A DNA stretch of 64,000 bases from NCBI GenBank assembly GCA_017645945.1, contig JAGCNL010000066.1, positions 59,188-123,187 on the forward strand, written 5' to 3'. This DNA comes from Salinivirgaceae bacterium. Its GTDB lineage: Bacteria; Bacteroidota; Bacteroidia; Bacteroidales; SZUA-534. Made by a program: the position numbers and the translations under genes. A model generated the notes under the pieces. It did no database searches and was not told where the DNA came from. It saw only the letters and a program-made list of their open reading frames with translations. Of this stretch, positions 34,769-43,444 are shown one piece after another (position 1 is the first letter of the stretch; each line of letters starts with the position of its first letter).

Positions 34769-35584
34769 TTAGACAATGCTATTGCGCATGGTCTTGATGA
34801 TGCCGGCAACAGCCTCAAATTTCTCCAAGTCGTTCATGTCGGCCTTCAATGTCTCGATAGGACCTTGCAGACCATTCAAAGTCTCGTAGAACTCAGAAAA
34901 ATCGGCATTGTCTTTCCTGCTTTCAAGATATTTGAGGATGGTGGCCGAATATTCGAAATGGCTGACAGCCACTTTGATGAAATCCATATTGTTCGATGCC
35001 AAATCGGATGCTGTGACGCAGATGTAGGCGCTTTCAACCCAGCTGCCGACGAGGAACAACAGGGCTGTTTCGGTCTGGCTTGTCTGGTTCAGGATGTACT
35101 GTGAATCTTTGAACAAATCTTTGACAACCGTTGTCAGCTCCTCAACATTGTTGATGTTGTTTTGGAATTTGTCAGAAATCTTGTTAGCATCAATGCTGAT
35201 ATTCAAGTCGCTAGCCATCTCAAGGATGCACTTCAGATACTCCTCAGTCTCGGCTTTGCGCTGATAAGCAACCTCGTAGCTCAAGTCGGCTGAATAAACG
35301 CCAAGGTTCAGAGCTTTCTGCTTGGTGCTCAGGTAGTTTTCCTGGTTGGCCAGGCTGTTTGTTGCATCAAACACATAGCTGACGCCCAAACTGTTCACCA
35401 TTTTCATCAGGTCAATCGATGTTGGTGTCGGAATGTTTTCAAAGTCCTCAATTATCTGAGAAATCGACACATCATCAATCTCTGACGCTGCTTTTTGTGT
35501 CTTTTTATTTCCATCATTGCTGCACGCCATCATAATAATGGAACCCAGTGCCAACGATAATAAGGTTTTAAATGAGTGTTTCAT
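34769..35584 (-). CDS. Alpha-helical lipoprotein of unknown function
   Basis: A 271-residue lipoprotein with lipobox IIMMAC (Cys21) and then a mainly helical domain. Phrases include LGVYSADLSYEVAYQRKAET, LGVSYVFDATNS and LLFLVGSWVESAYICVTAS. It resembles a class of Bacteroidetes periplasmic helical lipoproteins annotated only as hypothetical. No catalytic motif is visible. It is a single-gene unit with its own terminator. The promoter should lie within 35585-35700. Confidence 0.65.
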   Translation of the reverse strand: MKHSFKTLLSLALGSIIMMACSNDGNKKTQKAASEIDDVSISQIIEDFENIPTPTSIDLMKMVNSLGVSYVFDATNSLANQENYLSTKQKALNLGVYSADLSYEVAYQRKAETEEYLKCILEMASDLNISIDANKISDKFQNNINNVEELTTVVKDLFKDSQYILNQTSQTETALLFLVGSWVESAYICVTASDLASNNMDFIKVAVSHFEYSATILKYLESRKDNADFSEFYETLNGLQGPIETLKADMNDLEKFEAVAGIIKTMRNSIV

Positions 35585-35857
35585 ACCTATTTTTGTGAAT
35601 TTTAAACCAAAAATCAGTTATTTGGGCAAAGATATAATTTTTATATCAAAAAGTGATGTGGCTCAATGTTTTTTGCGACGAAAATTTTAATTGTGGTGAA
35701 ACTGCCTAAAAACATGATAAATAGGAGGTTTCAGTTGACTGAATGGCATAAAATTATGGTTGATGTGGATTGAAAGGGCAGCCGAAACCCGCAGAAATGA
35801 ATGTTTTTGTTGTGAAATTGTGAAAATTTGGCTGATGTGTGCGCAACCTTTGCCACT
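35585..35857. other. Intergenic region upstream of the lipoprotein gene
   Basis: About 270 bp with no ORF of family character. AT-rich; it should carry the minus-strand promoter of the lipoprotein gene. An AACCTTTG box at 35845-35852 on the plus strand resembles the -7 consensus (one mismatch) and would fit the small RNA candidate that follows. Confidence 0.4.
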
Positions 35858-35942
35858 AAACTAACGTCTATTAGTCGATGCTAGACATCAAACGTTTTTT
35901 CATTTAGTTGCACGGGCGGTCGGAATGGCCGCCTATTTTTTT
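35858..35942 (+). ncRNA. Candidate small RNA ending in a strong terminator
   Basis: A short plus-strand segment with nested pairing: ACTAAA (35855-35860) with TTTAGT (35903-35908), AAC with GTT (35894-35896), and GTCTA (35866-35870) with TAGAC (35882-35886). A clear terminator follows: 35915-35921 pairs with 35927-35933, then TATTTTTTT. A -7-like AACCTTTG box lies just upstream, and the next gene has its own -7 box at 35967. This suggests a separate RNA of about 85 nt or a leader. It matches no family I know. Confidence 0.45.
35915..35942 (+). terminator. Terminator of the small RNA candidate
   Basis: GGCGGTC and GGCCGCC form a 7-bp stem with one G.U pair and a GGAAT loop, followed by a T run. 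No protein gene precedes it on the plus strand for several kilobases. Confidence 0.75.
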
Positions 35943-35966
35943 GGACTGGCAACAATTCTATTTTCT

Positions 35967-35974
35967 TACCTTTG
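35967..35974 (+). promoter_or_regulatory. -7 promoter box before the SRPBCC gene
   Basis: TACCTTTG matches TAnnTTTG perfectly. A TTTG lies at 35940-35943, 23 bp upstream, slightly wide for the -33 element. It would start a transcript with a leader of about 10 nt. Confidence 0.55.
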
Positions 35975-35989
35975 GCGAAAAAATCAGAT

Positions 35990-36391
35990 ATGAGAATTGA
36001 GAGCCGAATCGGACATATTTACGCCACAACCGAGCGTGTATTTCCTTTAATATCAGACTTTAGCCGCATCAACTCGACCATGCTGCCGCAGAACGACAAG
36101 ATTAAAGATGTTGAGGCGACAGCCGACTCTTGCACTTTCACCATCGACAAGGCGGGGCGGTTTGGAATGCGCATCGTGGAGCGCCAACCGAATAATCTGC
36201 TGAAAATTGAGAGTTCGGAGTCACCGTTGCAGTTCAAAATGTGGATTCAGCTGAAGGAGTATCACGAAACCGAAACGGCTGTCAAGGTTACGCTCGACGC
36301 CGAAGTCAATGCGCTGATGTCGGTGATGGTGAAAAAGCCGTTGACAGAATTTGTTGAAACTCTTGTGTCGAAAATGGAGCTTATCAGATAA
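35990..36391 (+). CDS. SRPBCC-fold (START/polyketide-cyclase-like) protein
   Basis: A 133-residue protein starting at the ATG at 35990. A TTG six codons upstream overlaps the promoter box and is less likely. The pattern MRIESRIGHIYATTERVFPL then ISDFSRINSTMLP, followed by strand-rich sequence and a final helix (PLTEFVETLVSKMELI), is that of small SRPBCC proteins, which bind hydrophobic ligands. Its ligand is unknown. It is followed after 11 bp by a GldB-like lipoprotein, probably in the same transcript. Confidence 0.75.
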   Translation: MRIESRIGHIYATTERVFPLISDFSRINSTMLPQNDKIKDVEATADSCTFTIDKAGRFGMRIVERQPNNLLKIESSESPLQFKMWIQLKEYHETETAVKVTLDAEVNALMSVMVKKPLTEFVETLVSKMELIR

Positions 36392-36402
36392 TTCAACTTT
36401 GT

Positions 36403-37419
36403 ATGTTGTTGAAAATGAAGATTAAAACTCTGTTGGTTCAAGCCGTTGTAGTTGCGCTGGCTGCCAGTTGCGGCAACAAGGGCATCGACATTAGCGGTAC
36501 TTATAAAGATATTGAGGTTCAGCGGTTTGAGCAGGATTTGTTTGCCATTCCAGCTGACAGTGTCTGGCAGTATGTGCCGCAGATGGAGGCTAAATACAAC
36601 CGATTTTTTGAGCTTTACAATCAGCGTGTTATCTGCATTGGCGGCACCAACCAGCTTGATTATGACCGCAAGCTTGCCTCATTCCTGACCGACCCCGACA
36701 TCCGCGGCTCATTCCGCGAGGTGAACCGAGTTTTCGGCACAAGCAAACTGACCTTCGAGCGCGAGTTGTCGGAAGCATGGGCGCGCTTTGCGGTGTTGTT
36801 CCCTGAAATTGAACTGCCCAAAGTTTATACTCACATATCGGGCTTCAATCAGAACATTGTAGCCGATTCGGGCGTTATAAGCATCAGCCTTGATAAATAT
36901 CTGGGAGTCAACCATAAATATTATCAGATGTTGCGAACGCCAGTCTATCTGCAACGCAACATGCATCCGCAGAAAATTGCCACTGACGCGGTGCTGGCTT
37001 TGTGTCTGACTGAATTTGAGTATGCGCCGAAAGACGACAACTTGATTTCGCAGATGCTCTACTACGGCAAGATTCACGTTTTGCTTGATGCTCTGCTGCC
37101 CAACGCGCCCGACACGCTGAAATGGGGTTATTCGCAGCAGCAGTTCGACTGGTGCCGCCGCAACGAGCAGCAGATGTGGCTCTCGATGGTTGAGAAAGAC
37201 GCTCTTTTCAGCACATCGACCAAGGAAATAAACCGAATGGTGGCGCCGGCTCCGTTCACGGCATCGTTCTCGCAAAAGTCGCCTGGCGGAGTAGGACAAT
37301 GGATTGGTTATCAGATTGTTAAATCATATCAAAAGCACAATCCGAAAGTTACGATTCAGGAGCTGATGCGCGAAAATGATTATCAGATGGTTCTCAACGC
37401 ATCGCGTTACAAGCCATAA
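36403..37419 (+). CDS. GldB-like lipoprotein
   Basis: A 338-residue lipoprotein. An N-terminal signal with lipobox ALAASC is followed by IEVQRFEQDLFAIPADSVWQ, the characteristic GldB opening, then YNRFFELYNQ, FPEIELPKVYTHISGFNQNI and SISLDKYLGVNHKYYQ. In flavobacteria GldB is needed for gliding motility. In Bacteroidales, which do not glide, homologues have an unknown envelope role, so no gld symbol is given. Start could be 36403 or 36415; the second gives a more standard signal peptide. Confidence 0.82.
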   Translation: MLLKMKIKTLLVQAVVVALAASCGNKGIDISGTYKDIEVQRFEQDLFAIPADSVWQYVPQMEAKYNRFFELYNQRVICIGGTNQLDYDRKLASFLTDPDIRGSFREVNRVFGTSKLTFERELSEAWARFAVLFPEIELPKVYTHISGFNQNIVADSGVISISLDKYLGVNHKYYQMLRTPVYLQRNMHPQKIATDAVLALCLTEFEYAPKDDNLISQMLYYGKIHVLLDALLPNAPDTLKWGYSQQQFDWCRRNEQQMWLSMVEKDALFSTSTKEINRMVAPAPFTASFSQKSPGGVGQWIGYQIVKSYQKHNPKVTIQELMRENDYQMVLNASRYKP

Positions 37420-37461
37420 TCCATCAATTATTCAATTAATCAATCACACAGTCAATAAGTT

Positions 37462-38742
37462 ATGCAGACTATATTCGGAACAGAAGTCAATCGTGGCGAC
37501 ATTGAGATTATGGCGCCGGTGGGCTCGTACGAGTCGCTGGCGGCGGCCATTCAGGCGGGTGCAAACTCAATCTATTTCGGTGTTGAGAACTTGAATATGC
37601 GGTCGCACTCGGCCAACAATTTCACCATTGGCGACCTGCACCGAATTGTGGGCATCTGCAAGGAGCACGGACTGAAATCGTACCTGACGGTGAACACCAT
37701 CATCTACGATACGGAACTCGACCTGATGCGCAGCATTGTTGACGCAGCAGCCGAAGCTGGACTGACGGCCATCATTGCCAGCGACCTTTCTGTTTTGCAA
37801 TACGCGCGCTCGAAAGGTGTTGAGGTGCATGCATCTACACAATTGAATATCACCAATGTAGAAGCCGTTCGGTTTTTCGCGCAGTTTTGCGATGTTGTGG
37901 TTACCGCCCGCGAGTTGAATCTTGACCAAGTGGCACAAATAGCCAAGGCCATCAGCGAGCAGAACATCCGCGGGCCAAAAGGCGAACTTGTTCAGATTGA
38001 GGTGTTTGCACATGGTGCGCTCTGTATGGCTGTTTCGGGAAAATGCTATCTGAGTCTGCACCAATACGGGCGCTCGGCCAACCGCGGACAATGCTTTCAA
38101 CCATGCCGCCGCGGCTATGAGGTTACCGACTGCGAGACTGGCCAGCAGCTGCTCATCGACGACAAATACATTATGTCGCCCAAAGACCTTTGCACCTTGC
38201 CGTTCCTGGACCGCGTTCTACGTGCGGGTGTGCGGGTGCTGAAGATTGAGGGCCGTGCCCGTGGAGCGGAATATGTGAAAACGGTGGTGGAGAGTTATCG
38301 CCGCGCCATCGATGCCATTTGCGACGACACATTCAGCCAACAACTTATTGATGAGCAGGTTAATCGACTCAAAACCGTGTTCAACCGAGGGTTCTGGGAC
38401 GGCTATTATTTGGGCCGCCGATTGGGCGAGTGGTCGGGTGTGTACGGCTCAAAAGCCACCAAGCGCAAGGAATATGTGGGCCGCTGCACCAACTTCTTCA
38501 CCAAACTGAACGTTGCTGAAATAACGCTCGAGAGCGGCTCGCTACACACTGGCGACCAGTTGCTGATTATGGGCGAGACGACAGGTGTTTACGAGCACAC
38601 AATCAGCGAGATGCGTGTGGATTTGAAACCTGTAGGCGAGGCAGTCAAGGGTCAGGCGCTGTCGATTGCCGTAACCGACATTGTCCGCCGCGGCGACCGA
38701 GTTTACAAACTTGTTGATGCACAGCCTGGTTTGATGGAATGA
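37462..38742 (+). CDS. U32-family tRNA/rRNA hydroxylation protein
   Basis: A 426-residue U32 protein. It begins IEIMAPVGSYESLAAAIQAG. The Fe-S/signature block is IEVFAHGALCMAVSGKCYLS, then RGQCFQPCRRGYEV, with Cys residues that ligate a cluster, and LKIEGRARGAEYVKTVVESY. U32 proteins such as TrhP and RlhA hydroxylate uridine or cytidine of RNA using prephenate-derived chemistry; they are not peptidases despite the name. Length suits TrhP/RlhA, but which RNA is modified cannot be told. It is the last gene before the trp leader. Confidence 0.87.
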   Translation: MQTIFGTEVNRGDIEIMAPVGSYESLAAAIQAGANSIYFGVENLNMRSHSANNFTIGDLHRIVGICKEHGLKSYLTVNTIIYDTELDLMRSIVDAAAEAGLTAIIASDLSVLQYARSKGVEVHASTQLNITNVEAVRFFAQFCDVVVTARELNLDQVAQIAKAISEQNIRGPKGELVQIEVFAHGALCMAVSGKCYLSLHQYGRSANRGQCFQPCRRGYEVTDCETGQQLLIDDKYIMSPKDLCTLPFLDRVLRAGVRVLKIEGRARGAEYVKTVVESYRRAIDAICDDTFSQQLIDEQVNRLKTVFNRGFWDGYYLGRRLGEWSGVYGSKATKRKEYVGRCTNFFTKLNVAEITLESGSLHTGDQLLIMGETTGVYEHTISEMRVDLKPVGEAVKGQALSIAVTDIVRRGDRVYKLVDAQPGLME

Positions 38743-38797
38743 GCATACCAAAATCACGTATCTCATCCAAAAAATCGCACTCAATTGAAAAAATCTC

Positions 38798-38827
38798 TTG
38801 CACATTAAAAATTATTCTTCACATTTG
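38798..38827 (+). promoter_or_regulatory. Likely trp operon promoter
   Basis: TTG at 38798-38800, 19 bp, then CACATTTG at 38820-38827 (one mismatch to TAnnTTTG). Transcription would start about seven bases later, just before the leader peptide ATG at 38844. Confidence 0.6.
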
Positions 38828-38843
38828 CAGCGCAAAAACAAAA

Positions 38844-38909
38844 ATGATGAACACAGTTTTCGGACATAACTATTGGTGGTGGCGCTTACAGATTTCAATT
38901 TGTGAGTGA
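38844..38909 (+). CDS. trpL: trp leader peptide with three consecutive Trp codons
   Basis: A 21-codon reading frame starts ATG ATG at 38844 and stops with TGA at 38907. It encodes MMNTVFGHNY, then TGG TGG TGG (38874-38882), then RLQISICE. Three adjacent Trp codons in a peptide directly before trpB are the mark of a ribosome-sensing leader. When charged tRNA-Trp is scarce the ribosome should stall here. The stop codon overlaps the GTGAGTG segment that can form the antiterminator, so a ribosome that completes the peptide masks it. It is too short to appear in normal ORF calls. Confidence 0.85.
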   Translation: MMNTVFGHNYWWWRLQISICE

Positions 38910-38978
38910 CGAACCTGTTATGTTCAATCAAGAATAAAGAATTTATAGCCCGTTGCACTCACGCAGCGGGCTTTTTTT
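38902..38978 (+). terminator. trp attenuator: antiterminator and terminator
   Basis: Two exclusive structures are seen. GTGAGTG (38902-38908) pairs exactly with CACTCAC (38956-38962), with AAC/GTT adding three pairs; this is the antiterminator. The terminator pairs AGCCCGTTGC (38947-38956) with GCAGCGGGCT (38963-38972), one U.G wobble, followed by seven T. The CACTCAC lies in the terminator loop and upper stem, so the two cannot coexist. The design allows Trp-dependent read-through into trpB, whose ATG is at 39009. Confidence 0.85.
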
Positions 38979-39008
38979 ATGTGAAACGAATAATTTAAAA
39001 ATACGAAG

Positions 39009-40196
39009 ATGAAGTACAATGTCGATGAAAACGGTTACTACGGTGAGTTTGGCGGAGCGTATGTTCCCGAGATTCTCTACCGTAACGTTAAAGAGTTGAA
39101 AGCCAACTATCTGAAGATTATGGGTGAGCCCGATTTTCAGAAGCAGCTCAACCAGTTGCTGCACGATTATGTGGGACGTCCCACACCGCTCTATTATGCC
39201 AGCCGCCTGTCGGCCGAGGTTGGCGCGAAGGTTTATCTGAAACGCGAGGACCTGTGCCACACGGGCGCTCACAAACTGAACAACGCTTTGGGCCAGATTC
39301 TGTTGGCGCAGCGTATGGGCAAGACCCGCATTGTGGCCGAGACAGGCGCAGGTCAGCACGGAGTGGCCACGGCAACCGTCTGCGCGCTGATGAATATGGA
39401 GTGCGTGGTTTATATGGGCGAGACCGATGTAAAACGTCAGTTCCTTAACGTTCAGCGTATGAAGATGTTAGGTGCGAAGGTTGTTCCCGTAATGTCGGGC
39501 AATCGCACACTGAAGGACGCCACCAACGAAGCCATCCGCGATTGGTGCTGCAATCCGCGCGACACGTTCTACATCATCGGCTCTGTTGTGGGGCCCGACC
39601 CATATCCTGATATGGTTGCCCGCTTCCAATCGGTTATCAGCGAGGAGATTAAGCGTCAACTCAAGGAGCAGGAAGGCTGCGAGAATCCCGACTATCTTGT
39701 CGCCTGCGTGGGCGGCGGAAGCAACGCTGCGGGCACCTTCTACCACTATCTCGACAACGAGGATGTGAAACTCATCGCCGCAGAGGCCGCAGGTTTGGGC
39801 ATCGACACCGACAAGAGCGCAGCTACCATCCATTTGGGACGTGTTGGCGTGCTTCACGGCAGCAAGTCGTTGGTGATGCAGACCGACGACGGCCAAATCA
39901 TTGAGCCATACTCAATTTCGGCAGGTCTCGACTATCCAGGCATCGGCCCGATGCACGCTCACCTTGCCGACTGCGGACGCTTGAAGGTGCTTGCCATCAC
40001 CGACAGCGATGCAATGCAGGCCGCCCTGCGGCTCACCCGTCTCGAGGGAATCATTCCAGCCATCGAGAGTGCGCACGCTTTGGCCGCACTTTCGAAAGTC
40101 GATTTCAAACCGACCGATGTGGTGGTGCTCACCGTTTCGGGCCGCGGCGACAAAGATATGAACACATTCTCGACTTATTTCGAAGGAAAAATCTAA
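39009..40196 (+). CDS. trpB: Tryptophan synthase beta chain
   Basis: A 395-residue PLP enzyme that joins indole and serine to give tryptophan. It opens with [14 protein letters not shown]. The PLP-binding Lys is in [18 protein letters not shown], the glycine loop in [20 protein letters not shown], the phosphate site in [15 protein letters not shown], and the C-terminal serine block in [11 protein letters not shown]. It is the first structural gene of the operon, 30 bp after the attenuator T run. Its position first, away from trpA at the end, is usual for Bacteroidales. Confidence 0.97.
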   Translation: MKYNVDENGYYGEFGGAYVPEILYRNVKELKANYLKIMGEPDFQKQLNQLLHDYVGRPTPLYYASRLSAEVGAKVYLKREDLCHTGAHKLNNALGQILLAQRMGKTRIVAETGAGQHGVATATVCALMNMECVVYMGETDVKRQFLNVQRMKMLGAKVVPVMSGNRTLKDATNEAIRDWCCNPRDTFYIIGSVVGPDPYPDMVARFQSVISEEIKRQLKEQEGCENPDYLVACVGGGSNAAGTFYHYLDNEDVKLIAAEAAGLGIDTDKSAATIHLGRVGVLHGSKSLVMQTDDGQIIEPYSISAGLDYPGIGPMHAHLADCGRLKVLAITDSDAMQAALRLTRLEGIIPAIESAHALAALSKVDFKPTDVVVLTVSGRGDKDMNTFSTYFEGKI

Positions 40197-40215
40197 AAAT
40201 CAAATATTTACAATT

Positions 40216-41610
40216 ATGTACAACTACAAAATCAACTATCGTACAATGCTGGGTGACCTTCACACGCCTGTGAGCACCTATATGAAACTTCGCGACCTGT
40301 ACTCACAGAGCGCGCTGATGGAAAGTTCTGATTATCACGGAAGTGAGAACAACCGCTCATTCATTGCCATTGGGCCGATGGCAAGCGTGCAGGTGAGCCA
40401 CGGCAAGGCCATTATGACCTTCCCCGACCAAAAGCGCTCGGAGCACGAAATCGGCGGTCAGTATCGTGTGGATTCGGCTATAAATGAGTTCCTTAGCCAA
40501 TTCAAAATTGAGGGCGACTACCGCCAATACTGCGGACTCTACGGCTACACCACGTTCAATGCCGTGCGCTATTTTGAGGGCATTGCCGTGAAGGACAGCA
40601 CCGCCGACCGCAACGACGCACCCGATATGTATTATATTCTGTATAAGTACGTTATCGTGTTCAACGACTTCCGCCACGAGATGCTGCTCATTGAACTTCT
40701 GGCCGACGGCGAGGAGAGCCAACTCGACCGCATTGAGTCGAAAATCAGCGGCGGACACATTGCCGAGTACGATTTCAGCCGTGTGGGCGACACCACAAGC
40801 ACGCTCACCGACGACGAGCACAAGGCCAATATCCGCAAGGGTATCGCGCACTGCCTTCGCGGCGATGTGTTTCAGATTGTGCTTTCGCGACGCTTTGTGC
40901 AGAAGTTCAAAGGCGACGATTTCAAACTCTACCGCGCCCTGCGCAGTATTAACCCGTCGCCCTACCTGTTCTATTTCGATTTCGGCGGATACCGCATTCT
41001 GGGCTCGTCGCCCGAGACTCACTGCCGCATAAGCGACGGCCGCGCCTACATTGACCCCATTGCGGGAACCACCCGCCGCACGGGCAATCCGAAGGAGGAC
41101 GAGGAACTAGCGTCGGCGCTGCTGGCCAACCCCAAGGAGAACGCCGAGCACGTGATGCTTGTCGACCTGGCCCGCAACGACCTGAGCCGCAACTGCTCGG
41201 GCGTGAAGGTCGATTTCTACAAGGAGACGCAGTACTACAGCCACGTTATCCACCTTGTGAGCCGCGTTAGCGGAACTCTGAAACCCGCCGCCGACCCCGT
41301 CCGCACGTTTATCGACACCTTCCCCGCAGGAACATTGAGCGGTGCGCCGAAAGTACGCGCAATGCAGTTAATCAGCGAGATAGAACCGCACAACCGCGGC
41401 GCTTACGGCGGCTGCATTGGCACAATCGGTCTCGACGGCTCGCTCAATCAGGCAATCACAATCCGCACCTTTGTGAGCCGCAACAACGAACTGTGGTTCC
41501 AAGCGGGCGGCGGCATTGTGGCCCAATCGTCGGAAGAAGGCGAACTGCAGGAAGTCAACAACAAGTTGGGCGCACTGAAAAAAGCCATTGAGATGGCGGA
41601 GAAACTTTAA
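40216..41610 (+). CDS. trpE: Anthranilate synthase component I
   Basis: A 464-residue chorismate-binding enzyme that, with TrpG, makes anthranilate. The N-terminal Trp feedback site reads SALMESSDYH (compare the LLES consensus). The catalytic half has SPYLFYFDFGG, ILGSSPETH, DPIAGTTRRTGNP, the RNDLSRNCSGVKV block, FPAGTLSGAPKVRAM and GGGIVAQSSEEGELQEVNNK. It lies 19 bp after trpB. Feedback inhibition by tryptophan is expected from the retained N-terminal motif. A 167-bp spacer rich in repeats separates it from trpG. Confidence 0.96.
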   Translation: MYNYKINYRTMLGDLHTPVSTYMKLRDLYSQSALMESSDYHGSENNRSFIAIGPMASVQVSHGKAIMTFPDQKRSEHEIGGQYRVDSAINEFLSQFKIEGDYRQYCGLYGYTTFNAVRYFEGIAVKDSTADRNDAPDMYYILYKYVIVFNDFRHEMLLIELLADGEESQLDRIESKISGGHIAEYDFSRVGDTTSTLTDDEHKANIRKGIAHCLRGDVFQIVLSRRFVQKFKGDDFKLYRALRSINPSPYLFYFDFGGYRILGSSPETHCRISDGRAYIDPIAGTTRRTGNPKEDEELASALLANPKENAEHVMLVDLARNDLSRNCSGVKVDFYKETQYYSHVIHLVSRVSGTLKPAADPVRTFIDTFPAGTLSGAPKVRAMQLISEIEPHNRGAYGGCIGTIGLDGSLNQAITIRTFVSRNNELWFQAGGGIVAQSSEEGELQEVNNKLGALKKAIEMAEKL

Positions 41611-41777
41611 GTTATAAGTTGAAAGTTAATAAGTTATAAGTATAGTTAGGATTTAGGAATTAGGATTTAGAAGGTGAAGGTTTCAACCTGTTAAACAGCG
41701 AAGCGTTTAAACCCGTTAAACTAAACTTTCTCAACCTTCTAAACTTCTCAACCTTCACCTTTTAAACATTTAAAGCA
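41611..41777. repeat. Structured low-complexity spacer between trpE and trpG
   Basis: Repeated TTAGGA-type words and TTAAACCCGTTAAAC phrases are bracketed by a perfect 12-bp inverted repeat: AAGGTGAAGGTT (41671-41682) and AACCTTCACCTT (41750-41761). The words recur at 2219-2292 and in part at 18142-18177. The hairpin would separate trpE from trpG in the mRNA and could affect relative expression or processing. Confidence 0.6.
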
Positions 41778-42341
41778 ATGAAAATCACAATTATAGACAA
41801 TTACGATTCGTTCACCTACAACCTTTGCCAGATGATTGAGGAGGCGGGTGCCGATGTTACGGTTGTGCGAAACGACCAGTTTGAAATGAGCCAACTTGCT
41901 GATGCTGACAAGATTGTGCTGTCGCCAGGACCAGGAATTCCGTCGGAGGCGGGGCTGCTCACCGAAGTTATCAGAACCTACGCCGACAAAAAGCCGATTT
42001 TAGGTGTTTGCCTTGGACACCAGGCCATTGGCGAGGTGTTCGGCTGCCAATTGCGCAACCTGAGCAATGTTTTCCACGGTGTTCAGTCGCCCGTCGATAT
42101 TGTTGCCGACGACTACCTTTTCAGCGGCCTGCCGAAGCAACTCATTGTGGGGCGTTATCACTCGTGGGTGATTGATAGTGAGGGCTTTGCGCCCGACCTT
42201 GTGATTACCGCCAAGAGCAAGGAAGGCAACATTATGGCCGTGCGCCACAAGGAGTTCGATGTGCACGGAATCCAGTTCCACCCCGAGTCGGTGCTCACAC
42301 CAGGCGGGCGGAGAATTATCGAAAACTTTATAAACCATTAA
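41778..42341 (+). CDS. trpG: Anthranilate synthase component II (glutamine amidotransferase)
   Basis: A 187-residue class I glutamine amidotransferase that supplies ammonia to TrpE. It starts ITIIDNYDSFTYNL. The oxyanion block is LSPGPGIPSEAG, the nucleophile Cys78 is in GVCLGHQAIGE, and the catalytic His/Glu pair is in GIQFHPESVLT. It lacks the fused phosphoribosyltransferase found in enteric TrpG-D. It could also serve para-aminobenzoate synthesis (PabA role), but its operon location fixes trpG. Confidence 0.95.
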   Translation: MKITIIDNYDSFTYNLCQMIEEAGADVTVVRNDQFEMSQLADADKIVLSPGPGIPSEAGLLTEVIRTYADKKPILGVCLGHQAIGEVFGCQLRNLSNVFHGVQSPVDIVADDYLFSGLPKQLIVGRYHSWVIDSEGFAPDLVITAKSKEGNIMAVRHKEFDVHGIQFHPESVLTPGGRRIIENFINH

Positions 42342-42354
42342 AAATCAACCGAAA

Positions 42355-43350
42355 ATGAAAGCGATATTAGAGAAATTGTTCAATCACGAGGTGCTGACCC
42401 GTGACGAGGCTAAAGAGTTGTTAATCAACATATCACAAGAAAAATACAAAGACAGCCAGATTGCCGCTCTGCTCACCGTTTACCGAATGCGCGACATTAC
42501 CGTCGACGAGATTGTGGGCTACCGCGAGGCACTGATGCAGAGCCAGAACCCGTTGGATTTCAGCGCGTTCAAGCCTATCGACATTGTGGGAACGGGCGGC
42601 GACGGCAAAAACACGTTCAACATTTCAACCTGCTCGTGCTTTGTGGTTGCGGGCGCGGGCTACAAGGTGGCCAAACACGGCAACTATGGCGCGACGTCAG
42701 TCAGCGGCGCCAGCAATGTGATTGAACTTCACGGAGTTAAGTTCACTTCCGACCATTCGCAACTCACGCGCTCAATTGAGGAGTGCGGAATGGCCTATAT
42801 GCACGCGCCCTTCTTCACGCCAGCAATGATGGCTGTCGGACCTGTGCGTAAAAGTCTGCAATTCAAGACGATATTCAACCTTTTGGGACCGCTCGTCAAT
42901 CCGTGCCGCCCGCAAAACCAACTTCTCGGCACAGCCGACCTGACTCAAATGCGTCTCTATACCAATGTATATCAGACACTTGACATTAACTACGGCGTGG
43001 TGAACAGCCTTGACGGCTACGATGAGATTTCGCTCACGGGCGATTTCAAGGTGGCCACCAATTCAACCGAAAAAATCTATACGCCAGAGAGTTACAACTT
43101 CAAGCGCGTGCAGATGAACGAAATTTTCGGCGGTCAGACGGCTGAGGAGGCAAAGGCCATTTTCGACAACGTGCTGATGGACAAAGCCACTGAGGCACAG
43201 AAGAATGTGGTGATTGCCAACGCAGGATTCGCCATTCACATTATCAATCAGCAGAAGAGCGTTGAGGATTGTATGGCCGAGGCCCGTGAGTCGATTGAGA
43301 GCGGCCGCGCACTTGCAACGCTGAAGAAATTCGTCGAGTTAAATTCTTGA
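42355..43350 (+). CDS. trpD: Anthranilate phosphoribosyltransferase
   Basis: A 331-residue enzyme transferring the ribosyl group of PRPP to anthranilate. The PRPP/glycine loop is DIVGTGGDGKNTFNIST. KHGNYGATSVSGASNVIE replaces the usual Arg-Ser with Tyr-Gly-Ala-Thr but keeps the loop length. FNLLGPLVNPCRPQNQLLG is the second signature. It follows trpG by 13 bp. The stop lies 94 bp before trpC, a gap that holds an inverted repeat. Confidence 0.95.
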   Translation: MKAILEKLFNHEVLTRDEAKELLINISQEKYKDSQIAALLTVYRMRDITVDEIVGYREALMQSQNPLDFSAFKPIDIVGTGGDGKNTFNISTCSCFVVAGAGYKVAKHGNYGATSVSGASNVIELHGVKFTSDHSQLTRSIEECGMAYMHAPFFTPAMMAVGPVRKSLQFKTIFNLLGPLVNPCRPQNQLLGTADLTQMRLYTNVYQTLDINYGVVNSLDGYDEISLTGDFKVATNSTEKIYTPESYNFKRVQMNEIFGGQTAEEAKAIFDNVLMDKATEAQKNVVIANAGFAIHIINQQKSVEDCMAEARESIESGRALATLKKFVELNS

Positions 43351-43366
43351 AATTAAATTCATTATC

Positions 43367-43433
43367 TCTAACCAAACGAACCCAAATAAAACCAAAAAAT
43401 GAATTGGGGTTAGTTTGGATAAGTTTGGTTAGA
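43367..43433. repeat. Inverted-repeat element between trpD and trpC
   Basis: TCTAACCAAAC (43367-43377) and GTTTGGTTAGA (43423-43433) are perfect complements. An inner AACCCAA/TTGGGGTT pair extends the stem. The left half, including CGAACCCAAA, recurs almost exactly between trpF and trpA. There is no T run, so it is not a terminator; it may be an mRNA processing or stability element, or a small mobile repeat. Confidence 0.65.
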
Positions 43434-43444
43434 AATAAATTATA

